Source: an uncultured Burkholderiales bacterium (GTDB taxonomy: Bacteria; Pseudomonadota; Gammaproteobacteria; Burkholderiales; Burkholderiaceae_C). Taken from it: DNA of 56,510 nucleotides. The first letter of the stretch is position 1, and each line of letters starts with the position of its first letter. The stretch lies in assembly GCA_903870145.1 (NCBI GenBank), contig CAIQBO010000029.1, positions 1 through 56,510 on the forward strand, read 5' to 3'. The notes beneath the pieces were generated by a model. The model ran no database searches, was not told the origin of the DNA, and saw only the letters and a list, made by a program, of their open reading frames with translations. Positions 45,604-56,391 of this stretch are shown one piece after another. The position numbers and the translations under genes are program-made.

Positions 45604-48152
45604 GCAGTAAGCCCGCAAGCCTCGGCTTTGCCATTGCCTTGGGCTGGCGCAATCTGTGGCGCGATCTGCGTTCAGGCGAGTTGCGCATGCTCATGCTCTC
45701 TGTGGCGCTGGCTGTTGCTGCACTGAGCGCAGTTGGTTTTTTTGCCGACCGCTTGCAAGCAGGCTTGTGGCGCGATGCGCGGCAACTCTTGGGTGGCGAC
45801 GCAGTGGTGGTGAGCGATAAAACCACGCCCCCGGAGTTTTTTCAAAAAGCTGCCGATGAAGGTTTGCAAATCAATCGCACACTGAGTTTTCCAAGCATGG
45901 CCCGGGCCGATGAAGCGCAAGGCGGTGAAACCAAACTGGTGGCCTTGAAGGCTGTGGCGCCAGGCTATCCGCTGCGCGGCAGCATGAGCTTGTTGCAAAG
46001 CGATGGCAGCGCTCAAACCACACGCGATGTGCCCCCGCCTGGCGCAGTGTGGGTTGACCCAGCGGTGCTCGATGCTTTGAACCTGAAGCTGGGTGACCCC
46101 GTGTGGCTGGGCCAGGCCCGCCTGACCATTGCCGCCTTGATCGACAAAGAGCCTGACCGCGGCGCCGGTTTCATGAGCTTTTCGCCGCGCATCATGTTCA
46201 ACCAAGCCGATGTGCCGGCAACGGGCTTGGTGCAAGCGGCCAGTCGCTTGACCTACCGCATGGCTGTGGCTGGAGAACTTGCCAACGTGCAGCGTTTCAC
46301 GGCGTGGGCCCGAGTGCAGGTTGAAAAATCGAATGTGCGCGGTGTACAAATTGAGTCGATGGAAAGCGGCCGCCCTGAAATGCGTCAAACCTTAGACCGC
46401 GCAGAAAAATTTCTCAACTTGGTGGCCTTGTTGGCGGCCTTGCTTTGCGCGGTGGCCGTGGCACTGGCTGCGCGCTCCTTTGCGGCGCGGCACTTGGATG
46501 CTTGTGCTTTGCTGCGCGTGTTGGGCCAAAGTCAAAGAACTCTGAGCTTGAGTTATGCCTTTGAATTTATCAGTGCCGGTCTGGTGGCCAGTCTCATCGG
46601 CGTGGCACTGGGCTACGCGGTACACCTCGTGTTTGTGTGGTTGCTGTCCGGCTTGGTGGACTCGCAATTGCCCGCCACCACAGGCGCGCCAGTCGTCTTG
46701 GGTCTGGGCATGGGTTTGACTTTGTTGTTGGCCTTTGGCCTGCCTCCTGTTCTGCAATTGGCCCAGGTGCCTGCGCTGCGCGTGATTCGGCGTGACTTGG
46801 GTGCATTGCAACCCGCTTCGTGGGGCGTCATGTTGACGGGTTTGTTGGGCTTTGCAGGGGCCTTGCTGTGGGCCAGTCGAGATTGGGTTTTGGGCCTCAT
46901 GACCCTGGGAGGTTTTGCGCTGGCGGTTCTAATTTTTGCAGGTGCGGCTTGGGCAGCACTGTGGCTATTGCGGCGATGGATGCCGCAAGACTCAGCGCCG
47001 CGCTGGCTGCGTTTGGCCACGCGCCAAGTGGTGGCCAGGCCAGTCTACGCGGTGGTGCAGGTCAGTGCCTTGTCGGTTGGTTTGCTGGCCTTGCTGCTCT
47101 TGGTTTTGCTGCGAACTGACTTGATCAGCAGTTGGCGCCAGGCCACGCCTGCCAATGCACCAGACCGCTTTGTGATCAATGTGCAACCTGAACAGGCACC
47201 AGAGTTTCAAAAGGCCTTGGCACACGCGGGTGTGAAGTCGTACGACTGGTACCCCATGATCCGAGGCCGTCTGGTTGCCATCAATGGCCGCGAGGTCAGC
47301 CCTGCTGATTACGCAGAAGACCGCGCCAAACGACTGGTCGATCGCGAATTTAATTTATCAGCAAGTGCAAAGAAGCCAGAGCACAACAGTGTAGTGCAGG
47401 GGCGCTGGGCAGACCATGAGAAAGATGCGATGAGCGTGGAGTTGGGCATCGCGCAAACACTGGGTCTGAAATTGGAAGACCGTTTGCGCTTTGATATCGG
47501 CGGGGTGCTGTCTGAGGCGCGCATCACATCATTTCGCAAGGTGGACTGGAGCTCCATGCGTGCTAACTTTTTTGTGATGTATCCAGTCGACATCATCCCT
47601 GATGTGCCTTTGACGTACATGGCAGCCTTTAAAACGCCCGACGCCAAAACCCTTGGCAGTGGCAATTCATTTGAGCGCCAATTGATGCAACAGTTCCCCA
47701 ACATCACCAGCGTAGACATGCGCGCCACCATCGATCAAGTGCAAAAAGTATTGGACCAAGTCAGTCGTGCAGTTGAGTTTTTGTTTGCTTTCACCTTGGC
47801 CTCGGGGCTCTTGGTCATGCTGGCCGCAGTCACATCAACGCGTGAGGAGCGCAAGCGCGAATTTGCCATATTGCGCGCGCTAGGCGCCACAGGCCGCTTG
47901 CTCAGCCAAGTGCAAAGCGCAGAGTTGATCGGTGTGGGTCTGTTGGCCGGATTTTTGGCCAGCAGCGTGGCCGTAGCGGTGGGCTGGGGCTTGGCTCATT
48001 TTGTTTTTGAATTCGAGTGGACCGCTTCGCCGTGGGTGCCCCTGGCGGGCTCGTTGGCGGGTGCAGCCTTGGCATGGTTGGCAGGGTGGTGGGGTTTGGC
48101 GCAGGTGTTGCGGCAGCCCGTCTCGCAGACTTTGCGTCAGGCGGCTGAGTAA
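45600..48152 (+). CDS. FtsX-family ABC transporter permease (YbbP-like)
   Basis: A protein of about 850 residues with an N-terminal membrane helix (MLMLSVALAVAALSAVGFF) and a long periplasmic domain. A group of three or more helices lies around residues 270-420, then a middle membrane part, a second periplasmic domain and a C-terminal FtsX domain (FLFAFTLASGLLVMLAAVT through the last helices). Such permeases work with a LolD-like ATPase, for example YbbA; no ATPase gene is next to it. GTG 45600 overlaps the fdhD stop by 4 bases. The substrate is unknown; lipoprotein or lipid-related export is inferred from the family. Confidence 0.85.
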   Translation: MSSKPASLGFAIALGWRNLWRDLRSGELRMLMLSVALAVAALSAVGFFADRLQAGLWRDARQLLGGDAVVVSDKTTPPEFFQKAADEGLQINRTLSFPSMARADEAQGGETKLVALKAVAPGYPLRGSMSLLQSDGSAQTTRDVPPPGAVWVDPAVLDALNLKLGDPVWLGQARLTIAALIDKEPDRGAGFMSFSPRIMFNQADVPATGLVQAASRLTYRMAVAGELANVQRFTAWARVQVEKSNVRGVQIESMESGRPEMRQTLDRAEKFLNLVALLAALLCAVAVALAARSFAARHLDACALLRVLGQSQRTLSLSYAFEFISAGLVASLIGVALGYAVHLVFVWLLSGLVDSQLPATTGAPVVLGLGMGLTLLLAFGLPPVLQLAQVPALRVIRRDLGALQPASWGVMLTGLLGFAGALLWASRDWVLGLMTLGGFALAVLIFAGAAWAALWLLRRWMPQDSAPRWLRLATRQVVARPVYAVVQVSALSVGLLALLLLVLLRTDLISSWRQATPANAPDRFVINVQPEQAPEFQKALAHAGVKSYDWYPMIRGRLVAINGREVSPADYAEDRAKRLVDREFNLSASAKKPEHNSVVQGRWADHEKDAMSVELGIAQTLGLKLEDRLRFDIGGVLSEARITSFRKVDWSSMRANFFVMYPVDIIPDVPLTYMAAFKTPDAKTLGSGNSFERQLMQQFPNITSVDMRATIDQVQKVLDQVSRAVEFLFAFTLASGLLVMLAAVTSTREERKREFAILRALGATGRLLSQVQSAELIGVGLLAGFLASSVAVAVGWGLAHFVFEFEWTASPWVPLAGSLAGAALAWLAGWWGLAQVLRQPVSQTLRQAAE

Positions 48153-48180
48153 ATCCAGCCAAGCGCGCAGGCCAGGCGAA

Positions 48181-48822
48181 TCAATGCCTCGCAGGCGCGA
48201 GTAAAACCAGCAAGGCACCGTCTCCCCCTTGTGCGGGCTTGGCTTGCACAAAGGCCATCACTTGATTTTTCTGCACCAACCAACTGTTCACTTTCGACTT
48301 GAGCACAGGCGTTTTACCTGGCGATCCCAAGCCCTTGCCATGCACCACGCGCACGCAGCGCAGGCCTTGTTTGTGCGCGTTGCGAATGAACTCAGCCAAG
48401 CACACGCGCGCCTGCTCAGAGCGCAGGCCATGCAAGTCAATCTGACTTTGAATGGCCCACTCACCTTTGCGTAATTTGCGGGTCACCTCAGGGCCCACGC
48501 CAGGCCTGCGAAAGCTTAGCGCGTCGTCGGTGTCCAAGAGGGTGCCCACATCAAATTCGTCGCTCAACGCGTCCTTTAAGACCGCTGCTTCGTCCTTTTG
48601 GCGCTGGACAGCCACGGGGGCTGTGGGCTTGCGCGCCAAGGTGGCCTGGTTTTTGGGGGGCAAGGGTGCGACCTTGCCAATGGCGCGAGTGAATAAATTT
48701 TTCTCAGCTTCTTTTTGACGTGCCTGTGCTGCTTGCAAAGCGGCCTGCTCAACAGCTTGCGCATGCGCATGGGCCAGTTGCTTTTGAATTTTTTGAAGGT
48801 CTTGCAGAGATTGAAATTTCAC
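48181..48822 (-). CDS. Smr-domain protein
   Basis: The 213-residue protein has a coiled-coil-like, Gln/Ala/Lys-rich N-terminal half and a C-terminal Smr domain. The Smr motifs are visible: IDLHGLRSEQARVCLAEFI and VRVVHGKGLGSPGKTP, followed by LKSKVNSWL. Smr domains act as DNA or RNA endonucleases; the stand-alone proteins in proteobacteria (SmrA/SmrB) have been linked to DNA nicking and to ribosome rescue. Its target here is unknown. It lies 29 bases after radC on the same strand. Confidence 0.88.
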   Translation of the reverse strand: MKFQSLQDLQKIQKQLAHAHAQAVEQAALQAAQARQKEAEKNLFTRAIGKVAPLPPKNQATLARKPTAPVAVQRQKDEAAVLKDALSDEFDVGTLLDTDDALSFRRPGVGPEVTRKLRKGEWAIQSQIDLHGLRSEQARVCLAEFIRNAHKQGLRCVRVVHGKGLGSPGKTPVLKSKVNSWLVQKNQVMAFVQAKPAQGGDGALLVLLAPARH

Positions 48823-48851
48823 CCGCCGATGGTGCCATAAAGTTTCAATCT

Positions 48852-49544
48852 TTAAATAAACCCCTTTTGTGCCATCGACAAAGCTTGGCCTGGCCCGACG
48901 ATCACGTGGTCAAGCAGGTGAATGTCAACCAGGCCCAAGGCTGCTTTCAAAATTTGCGTCAAAGATTTGTCGGCCGGGCTGGGCTGAACCGTGCCGCTGG
49001 GGTGGTTGTGTGCCAAGACGACGGCGCCAGCCTTGTGGTGCAAGGCGCGCAGCACCACCTCGCGTGGGTAGACGCTGGTCTGCGTCAAAGTGCCCCTGAA
49101 CAACGTTTCCATGCCAATCAATCGGTGTTGGGCGTCTAAAAACAGCATGGCAAAGGCTTCGTGGTCTTTGTGCGCCAAATGCAATTGCAGGTAAAGCTGC
49201 ACGGCCTCGGGGCTGTTCATGGATTGCCGTACTTCAAGCTGCTGCGCCATAGCGCGCCTGGCCAGCTCCATGACGGCCATCAATTCGGCTGTTTTGGCTG
49301 GCCCCAAGCCCTTGACCGCACGCAAGCGCGTGTTGGAGGCCTGGAACAAGCCAGCCAGCCCACTCTGGGCGCCTGCGGCCTTGGAAGGGGCAAGCAGTTC
49401 TTGCGAGAGTTGCAACACGTTTTTACCGGCAATGCCCGTGCGCAAGATCAAGGCCAACAGCTCGCAATCGCTCAAGGCGTTCGGGCCGCGGTTGAGTATT
49501 TTCTCGCGGGGACGAACATCGGGGGGAAGTTCTTCTAAGCGCAT
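48852..49544 (-). CDS. radC: RadC family JAB1/MPN domain protein
   Basis: A 230-residue protein with the typical N-terminus ([18 protein letters not shown]), a helix-hairpin-helix segment ([15 protein letters not shown]), and a JAMM metalloprotease-like motif, [14 protein letters not shown] with ELA and [14 protein letters not shown] upstream. The name reflects an old link to DNA repair; the true function is uncertain. It is divergent from fkpB, with 149 bases between them. Confidence 0.94.
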   Translation of the reverse strand: MRLEELPPDVRPREKILNRGPNALSDCELLALILRTGIAGKNVLQLSQELLAPSKAAGAQSGLAGLFQASNTRLRAVKGLGPAKTAELMAVMELARRAMAQQLEVRQSMNSPEAVQLYLQLHLAHKDHEAFAMLFLDAQHRLIGMETLFRGTLTQTSVYPREVVLRALHHKAGAVVLAHNHPSGTVQPSPADKSLTQILKAALGLVDIHLLDHVIVGPGQALSMAQKGFI

Positions 49545-49559
49545 TCAAAAGCCCCTCCT

Positions 49560-49584
49560 TGAGGCTGCCTCAGACCCGTGGGTC
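49560..49584. promoter_or_regulatory. two adjacent dyads between radC and fkpB
   Basis: TGAGG-CTG-CCTCA and GACCC-GT-GGGTC stand head to tail in the divergent intergenic region. A TACAAT sequence follows at 49594-49599 and could be a -10 element for fkpB, but the matching -35 is poor. The dyads may be operators or a folded leader. Confidence 0.3.
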
Positions 49585-49693
49585 AGAAGTTTTTACAATG
49601 GGTGAAACTGGCCTTTGCAAGTCTGTGCCAAATCAGGGCTTTGGAGCCACTGCATCAGGCTGCAAATGCCTTCATTGAATTGCTTTTTTACTT

Positions 49694-50136
49694 ATGACCA
49701 CTGTTGAATCCGGATCGTTTTTGACGCTGCACTACCGCCTTGAAGGGCCGCAGGGCAATATCATCAACACCTTTGATGGAAAACCCGCCACTTTGACTTT
49801 GGGCTCGGGCGAACTCTCCCCGGGCGTCGAGGCGTGTTTGTTGGGGTTGCAAGAGGGCGCTCGCACCACTTTCGAGTTGGCCCCAGGTGTGGCCTTTGGC
49901 CAGCGCAATCCGGACATGACGCAGTGGGTGGCCGCCAAGTTGGTCAGCCAACTGGGTGATCCCAAAGTGCCCTATGCCAAAGGCGATGTGGTCCAATTCC
50001 CAACGCCGGATGGGCAATCCAGCTACGCCGGCGCCGTGCTGGAAGTGGGCCAAGACGGCGCAGTGTTGTTCGACTTTAACCACCCCTTGGCCGGCCAAGC
50101 CGTGCGCTTTGAGGTGCATGTGATTGGGGTGCTTTG

Positions 50137-50137
<1 letters not shown>
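49694..50137 (+). CDS. fkpB: FKBP-type peptidyl-prolyl isomerase (FkpB/SlpA type)
   Basis: The 147-residue protein has the two-part FKBP fold with an inserted IF domain as in FkpB/SlyD: SFLTLHYRLEGPQGNIINTF, LTLGSGELSPGVEACLLGLQ and FELAPGVAFGQRNPDM. The remaining core is VLFDFNHPLAGQAVRFEVHV. There is no His-rich metal tail as in SlyD. It acts as a cytoplasmic prolyl isomerase/chaperone. Its stop overlaps the ispH start (TGATG), an fkpB-ispH pairing conserved across proteobacteria. Confidence 0.93.
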
Positions 50138-52400
<2,263 letters not shown>

Positions 52401-52409
52401 TAGAATCAA

Positions 52410-52427
52410 GCGGTTTCGACAAACCGC
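52410..52427 (+). other. hairpin between serS and tRNA-Ser
   Basis: GCGGTTT-CGAC-AAACCGC is a perfect 7-base stem with a 4-base loop, 9 bases after the serS stop and 9 bases before the tRNA. No T-run follows, so it may be an mRNA end or a processing signal rather than a classical terminator. Confidence 0.5.
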
Positions 52428-52436
52428 ATCGATGCA

Positions 52437-52639
<203 letters not shown>

Positions 52640-53029
52640 AATGTCTTTGAGCCGGTACAAGACCTTCCCCACGATCTTCAAGTACTGCGGCCCTTCGCCG
52701 ACGGTGCGCCAGCGCTGAAGTCGCGCGACTGAACACACCCAACGATCGGCAAGCATTATTTCGGTCAGTAGCTCACGGGTAGGTTCGGCCGGGACCTCTG
52801 GAGCCAGGAGTAGGGGCTCGGGCTTGGGTTCTCTGGCTGCGGTTTTGGCGATGCCGCTGGACAGGGCGTCCAGCACGTCACCCATTTTTTCAGTCCGTGG
52901 GTTCGACGACGAGGTGTAGTTAGTAGCCATGGGCTTGCTCCTTGATGACTATATGCAGTGGTTTCATATAGGTTCATACCGGTTGGCTGGGCTTTTTTCT
53001 CAGCGGGGTGGGTTGGTGCACGCCAAGGG

Positions 53030-53078
53030 ACTGGTTTTAGCCCAAAAAGCGGTCCGCTGTAGGAATGTCAAAACCAGT
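53030..53078. promoter_or_regulatory. nested palindrome upstream of the copper locus
   Basis: ACTGGTTTT (53030-53038) pairs perfectly with AAAACCAGT (53070-53078), and inside this AGCGG-T-CCGCT (53048-53058) forms a second perfect dyad with nearly the same centre. It lies in the 208-base gap between the divergent excisionase-like gene and the DUF2946 gene, about 60 bases before the latter. It could be an operator, a folded RNA leader or an element end. A TTGACT and a CATAAT sequence occur at 53100-53132 but are poorly spaced as a promoter. Confidence 0.5.
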
Positions 53079-53138
53079 CACATCCAATAATTTCGCAAGT
53101 TTGACTTGGATCAACTTGACTTTTGTCATAATCGGGGG

Positions 53139-53498
53139 ATGCATACCCTGCGCAACTCAAAACTCATCGCCAAACTGGTGCTGGTATGGTTTGCGCTGTT
53201 TTTGGGTTCTGCCATCGCCTCCACAGTCATCAAGCCTGATAGCTTGCAAATGGTCTGTACGGCGAGCGGCGGCATGAAAATGGTGGACATGACTGGGGAT
53301 GACGGGGAGCTCAAAGCCTCCGCCAGCATGGACTGCCCACTGTGTGCTTCAGTAACGGCTCCGCCCCCACCGTTGACCGTTCAATTCGAAAAATTCTCCC
53401 CCTTGGCGCATTCCCTGCACCCGATTGCAGCGGCCCACATTGCGTCTGTCACTGCCCCGCCGCTACCGTCGCGCGGACCTCCGAACTCCTCTCTTTGA
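53139..53498 (+). CDS. DUF2946-like protein, probable metal-linked
   Basis: A 119-residue protein with an N-terminal signal or anchor (IAKLVLVWFALFLGSAIAS). A region rich in Cys and Met follows: QMVCTASGGMKMVDM, then ASMDCPLC, which resembles the DUF2946 core found beside metal-uptake and copper-responsive genes. The tail is His/Pro-rich (HSLHPIAAAHIA). It should sit in the periplasm or inner membrane. The exact activity is unknown; copper handling is inferred from the cysteine/methionine content and the neighbours. ATG 53139 is preferred to a 33-base upstream start. Confidence 0.68.
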   Translation: MHTLRNSKLIAKLVLVWFALFLGSAIASTVIKPDSLQMVCTASGGMKMVDMTGDDGELKASASMDCPLCASVTAPPPPLTVQFEKFSPLAHSLHPIAAAHIASVTAPPLPSRGPPNSSL

Positions 53499-53592
53499 TC
53501 TCCAAGCGGGCATAGCGCATTAGGTGCTGCCCCTTTTTGGTTGGCGACCTGCTTCTTGCAGGAACTCGCCTGCGATCTTTGAAGGAAAAACT

Positions 53593-53739
53593 GTGATTAA
53601 TTATTTCTCCCCTCGCGGAGCAATGCGCGGCATCGTTTTGGCTGCAGCCACAGCTTTGCTATGGGCCTGCTGGGCCATCGGCTACGTACAAGGATTTTCT
53701 GGGGTCAGTGCCCCTGAGGTCATTTGGATATTGAATTAA
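53593..53739 (+). CDS. 48-residue membrane peptide
   Basis: A very short reading frame starting at GTG 53593 with GAAGGA 6 bases before it; ATG 53623 is an alternative, giving 38 residues. It encodes one transmembrane segment (GIVLAAATALLWACWAIGYV) and a short tail, GFSGVSAPEVIWILN. I do not recognise a family. It lies between the DUF2946 and receptor genes on the same strand, 15 bases before the receptor, so it is probably translated as part of the same operon. Confidence 0.55.
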   Translation: MINYFSPRGAMRGIVLAAATALLWACWAIGYVQGFSGVSAPEVIWILN

Positions 53740-53754
53740 TTAAGAAAGAATCAA

Positions 53755-55746
53755 ATGAAAAAATTTAACTTAACCCCCATCGCAGCTGTCACGTTGATGT
53801 TCAGTGTCAGTGCCTTTGCGCAAGTTTCAATGCAAACGCTTCCCGCAGTCATCGTTACCGCAAGCCCAATTATTGAGTCCAATAACGTAGATGGCTTTTC
53901 AGGTTTTTCGACAAAAGTTACCGATGTCCAGATCAAAGACTTGGGTGCTTTGGATCTGGCTGCAGCTCTGCGCATGACGCCAGGAGTGCAGATTTCTCGC
54001 TACAACGAAGTTGGCTCTTACAGCGGTGATCAAGGCGGTAATGTCTACATTCGCGGCATAGGTGCAAGTCGCCCAGGCAGTGAGATCAAAACCTATTTAG
54101 ATGGTGTTCCTGTTTACATGGGTATATGGAACCACCCGTTGATGGATTTATTGCCATTGAGCGGCATCGGCTCCGTAGAAATCTACAAAGGACCGCAGAA
54201 CCTTTCTAGCGGCAATAATTTTGCGTCTATCAACCTTCAGACGAAGCGAGCGAAACAGGACGGCGTGCAAGGCGATGTGAATGCTTCGGTCGGTTCTTTT
54301 TCAACCAAAGTGATCCAGGCCAATTTGCTTGGTCGCAAAGATGATGTTGATTTTTCTCTTGCCCTTGGTAGTGTTGACTCCAATGGCGCAAGGCCAAACT
54401 CTGATGGCACTTTGCGAAATGCCATGGGGCGAATCAGTAAAAAGATCGATAGCTCATGGAGCGTGGGCGCAAGCTTTCTATCGGTCGATAACAAAGTTGG
54501 TGATCCCGGTGACAACCGATTTGCCGTATCCAATGCAGCGATTGGGCCCTACAGTTTTTCTAATGGTATTGGCAAAAACGATTCGACGACAAATATGTTG
54601 ACTGCGTTCGTGTCGCATCAGCACGGTGACTGGAAAGGAGAGTTCAAGGTCTATGACAACCAAGGCCATAACAATTTGACCAACGATGCCAACTGGGGAA
54701 CCTTCAATAGCTCTTACAGGATGACCGGTTTCCGTTGGAAGGAGGAGTTCTCTCCATGGCAAGGCGGTCAAGTTGTTGCTGGTGTTGATCAGGAAATTGT
54801 TTCTGGTGCCATTAGCGGCCCTCACGTTGGTTCTGCCGTAGGCACACCGTTTGCGTTTGGTACTGCTGGTTCAGCTGATGTGCCTTCTTTCAAAGTTGTC
54901 TCAACATTTGCTGGCATTAATCATAAAATTGACTTGGCCAATGGATGGGTCATGCAACCATCAGTGGGTATGCGGTTTTATAACAGCAACTTTTATGAAT
55001 CAAAAGCAGCGCCTAATGCCGGTGTTTCTTTGATTTCCGAGACAGTGGTTATTTATGCTAACTATTCAGAAGCTTTGCTGTATCCAGGTGCGGAGACCTA
55101 CACCCTGACCCGTGCCATCCCAATGGCGTTTGCTGCAAATAACGGATGGGACCGTCTGTCACCATCGGAAGATAAGCACACTGAAATTGGTCTGAAGTGG
55201 GATGTCAGTGCCAAAACGCATGTTGACTTCAGCGTTTTCCAAGATGAAATCAGCAAACGATACGTTTGGACAGGTTTTTATGGTGGTGCGATTGCAAATC
55301 CTGCCTCCGGGACCTGGTCAAATAACTTCCCTTCCTACAAGGTCAATGGTGCCGAGTTGTCTGTCAAGCATGAAATTAACAGCCAATGGATGATGTTCGG
55401 CGGTTTAACGGTGCTCGACTCATCGTTGAGTAACCTCCCATACGCCCCTAAGACAGCCGTTTCTGCTGGTGTGACAGGTATGGTTAGCGGGTACCGCGTA
55501 GCCTTTGATGCACAACATCAAACCAGCATGTATTCTCTGACTCAGGATCGCGGCACTTTCTCACCCAATGAAGTTGCGTCATTGACTGTTGCAAATGCAC
55601 GAATTGCTTACCCGATGGCTAGCCTTGGCAAAAAAGGTGAGATCTATGCAGCAGTCAATAATCTTTTTGATGCCAACTATCAATACAACGCGGGCTACCC
55701 TATGCCCGGTCGTAATTTCCGAGTTGGCGTAACAGCAAGCTTCTAA
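53755..55746 (+). CDS. TonB-dependent outer-membrane receptor, probable copper uptake
   Basis: The 663-residue protein has a Sec signal (LTPIAAVTLMFSVSAFA, cut near residue 22). A TonB-box-like LPAVIVTAS comes next, then a plug domain with LDLAAALRMTPGVQISRY and VEIYKGPQNLSSGNN, then about 22 strands of beta barrel, and a C-terminal phenylalanine (VGVTASF) as needed for outer-membrane assembly. It is an energy-coupled importer. A copper ligand is inferred from the neighbours, in the manner of OprC/NosA receptors; siderophore import is an alternative. AT-richer codon use than nearby core genes suggests transfer. Confidence 0.8.
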   Translation: MKKFNLTPIAAVTLMFSVSAFAQVSMQTLPAVIVTASPIIESNNVDGFSGFSTKVTDVQIKDLGALDLAAALRMTPGVQISRYNEVGSYSGDQGGNVYIRGIGASRPGSEIKTYLDGVPVYMGIWNHPLMDLLPLSGIGSVEIYKGPQNLSSGNNFASINLQTKRAKQDGVQGDVNASVGSFSTKVIQANLLGRKDDVDFSLALGSVDSNGARPNSDGTLRNAMGRISKKIDSSWSVGASFLSVDNKVGDPGDNRFAVSNAAIGPYSFSNGIGKNDSTTNMLTAFVSHQHGDWKGEFKVYDNQGHNNLTNDANWGTFNSSYRMTGFRWKEEFSPWQGGQVVAGVDQEIVSGAISGPHVGSAVGTPFAFGTAGSADVPSFKVVSTFAGINHKIDLANGWVMQPSVGMRFYNSNFYESKAAPNAGVSLISETVVIYANYSEALLYPGAETYTLTRAIPMAFAANNGWDRLSPSEDKHTEIGLKWDVSAKTHVDFSVFQDEISKRYVWTGFYGGAIANPASGTWSNNFPSYKVNGAELSVKHEINSQWMMFGGLTVLDSSLSNLPYAPKTAVSAGVTGMVSGYRVAFDAQHQTSMYSLTQDRGTFSPNEVASLTVANARIAYPMASLGKKGEIYAAVNNLFDANYQYNAGYPMPGRNFRVGVTASF

Positions 55747-55762
55747 CTGAAAGTCGACCCTT

Positions 55763-56269
55763 ATGAAAAAGAATTCACTCTCAACTGTGTTGCTGGTTTC
55801 GATGTTTACACTTCCTTGTGTGCACTTGTTTGCACAAGAAGTTAAATCTGCGAATCACTCGGCAACTCATGCTATGACGGATGCTCAATCCATTGAGCAT
55901 GTGATGAAGGCATTGTTTGAAAAGCCTGATGCACCGTTGAAGGTTTCACCAATTTCAGTTGAAGGTGACTATGCCGTTGCAGGCTGGATTCAGGATCAAC
56001 GGGGTGGTCGCGCTTTGTTAAAAAGAGAGAAAAATAAGTGGTCAATCCAAGTGTGCGGAGGAGATGGGTTGACACAGGCTAATGCACTTACCATGACTGG
56101 TATGTCAAGCGCTTCAGCAAAGCGCTTGGCAGCCAAAATATTGACTGCAGAAAAAAACATACCATCTGAGCAAGTTAAAAAATTTGCGCTATTTGAAGGT
56201 ATGGTGAAGGTTGATGGCGGGAAGCATGATCCACATGCGAGCCATGGTTCTAATGCGCATTCGAAATGA
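55763..56269 (+). CDS. secreted copper-uptake-associated protein with His-rich tail
   Basis: A 168-residue protein with a Sec signal (STVLLVSMFTLPCVHLFA). The conserved core is VMKALFEKPDAPLKVSPISV and GDYAVAGWIQDQRGGRALLK, then VCGGDGLTQANALTMTGM. This core matches a family annotated as copper uptake system-associated proteins. The C-terminus is rich in His (KHDPHASHGSNAHSK) and could bind metal in the periplasm. It follows the receptor after 16 bases, in the same operon. Recognition of the family is from memory of its pattern, not a search. Confidence 0.7.
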   Translation: MKKNSLSTVLLVSMFTLPCVHLFAQEVKSANHSATHAMTDAQSIEHVMKALFEKPDAPLKVSPISVEGDYAVAGWIQDQRGGRALLKREKNKWSIQVCGGDGLTQANALTMTGMSSASAKRLAAKILTAEKNIPSEQVKKFALFEGMVKVDGGKHDPHASHGSNAHSK

Positions 56270-56391
56270 CACAGTGAAAACGCTCATTACAAGAAGATGT
56301 CTCAACATTTAGAATGCTGACTTAGACCCCAAGTGCTTAATCGGCTTGTCCTTGGGAAACTTAGCCGGTTTGTGATGAGGTATGTTCTGCC

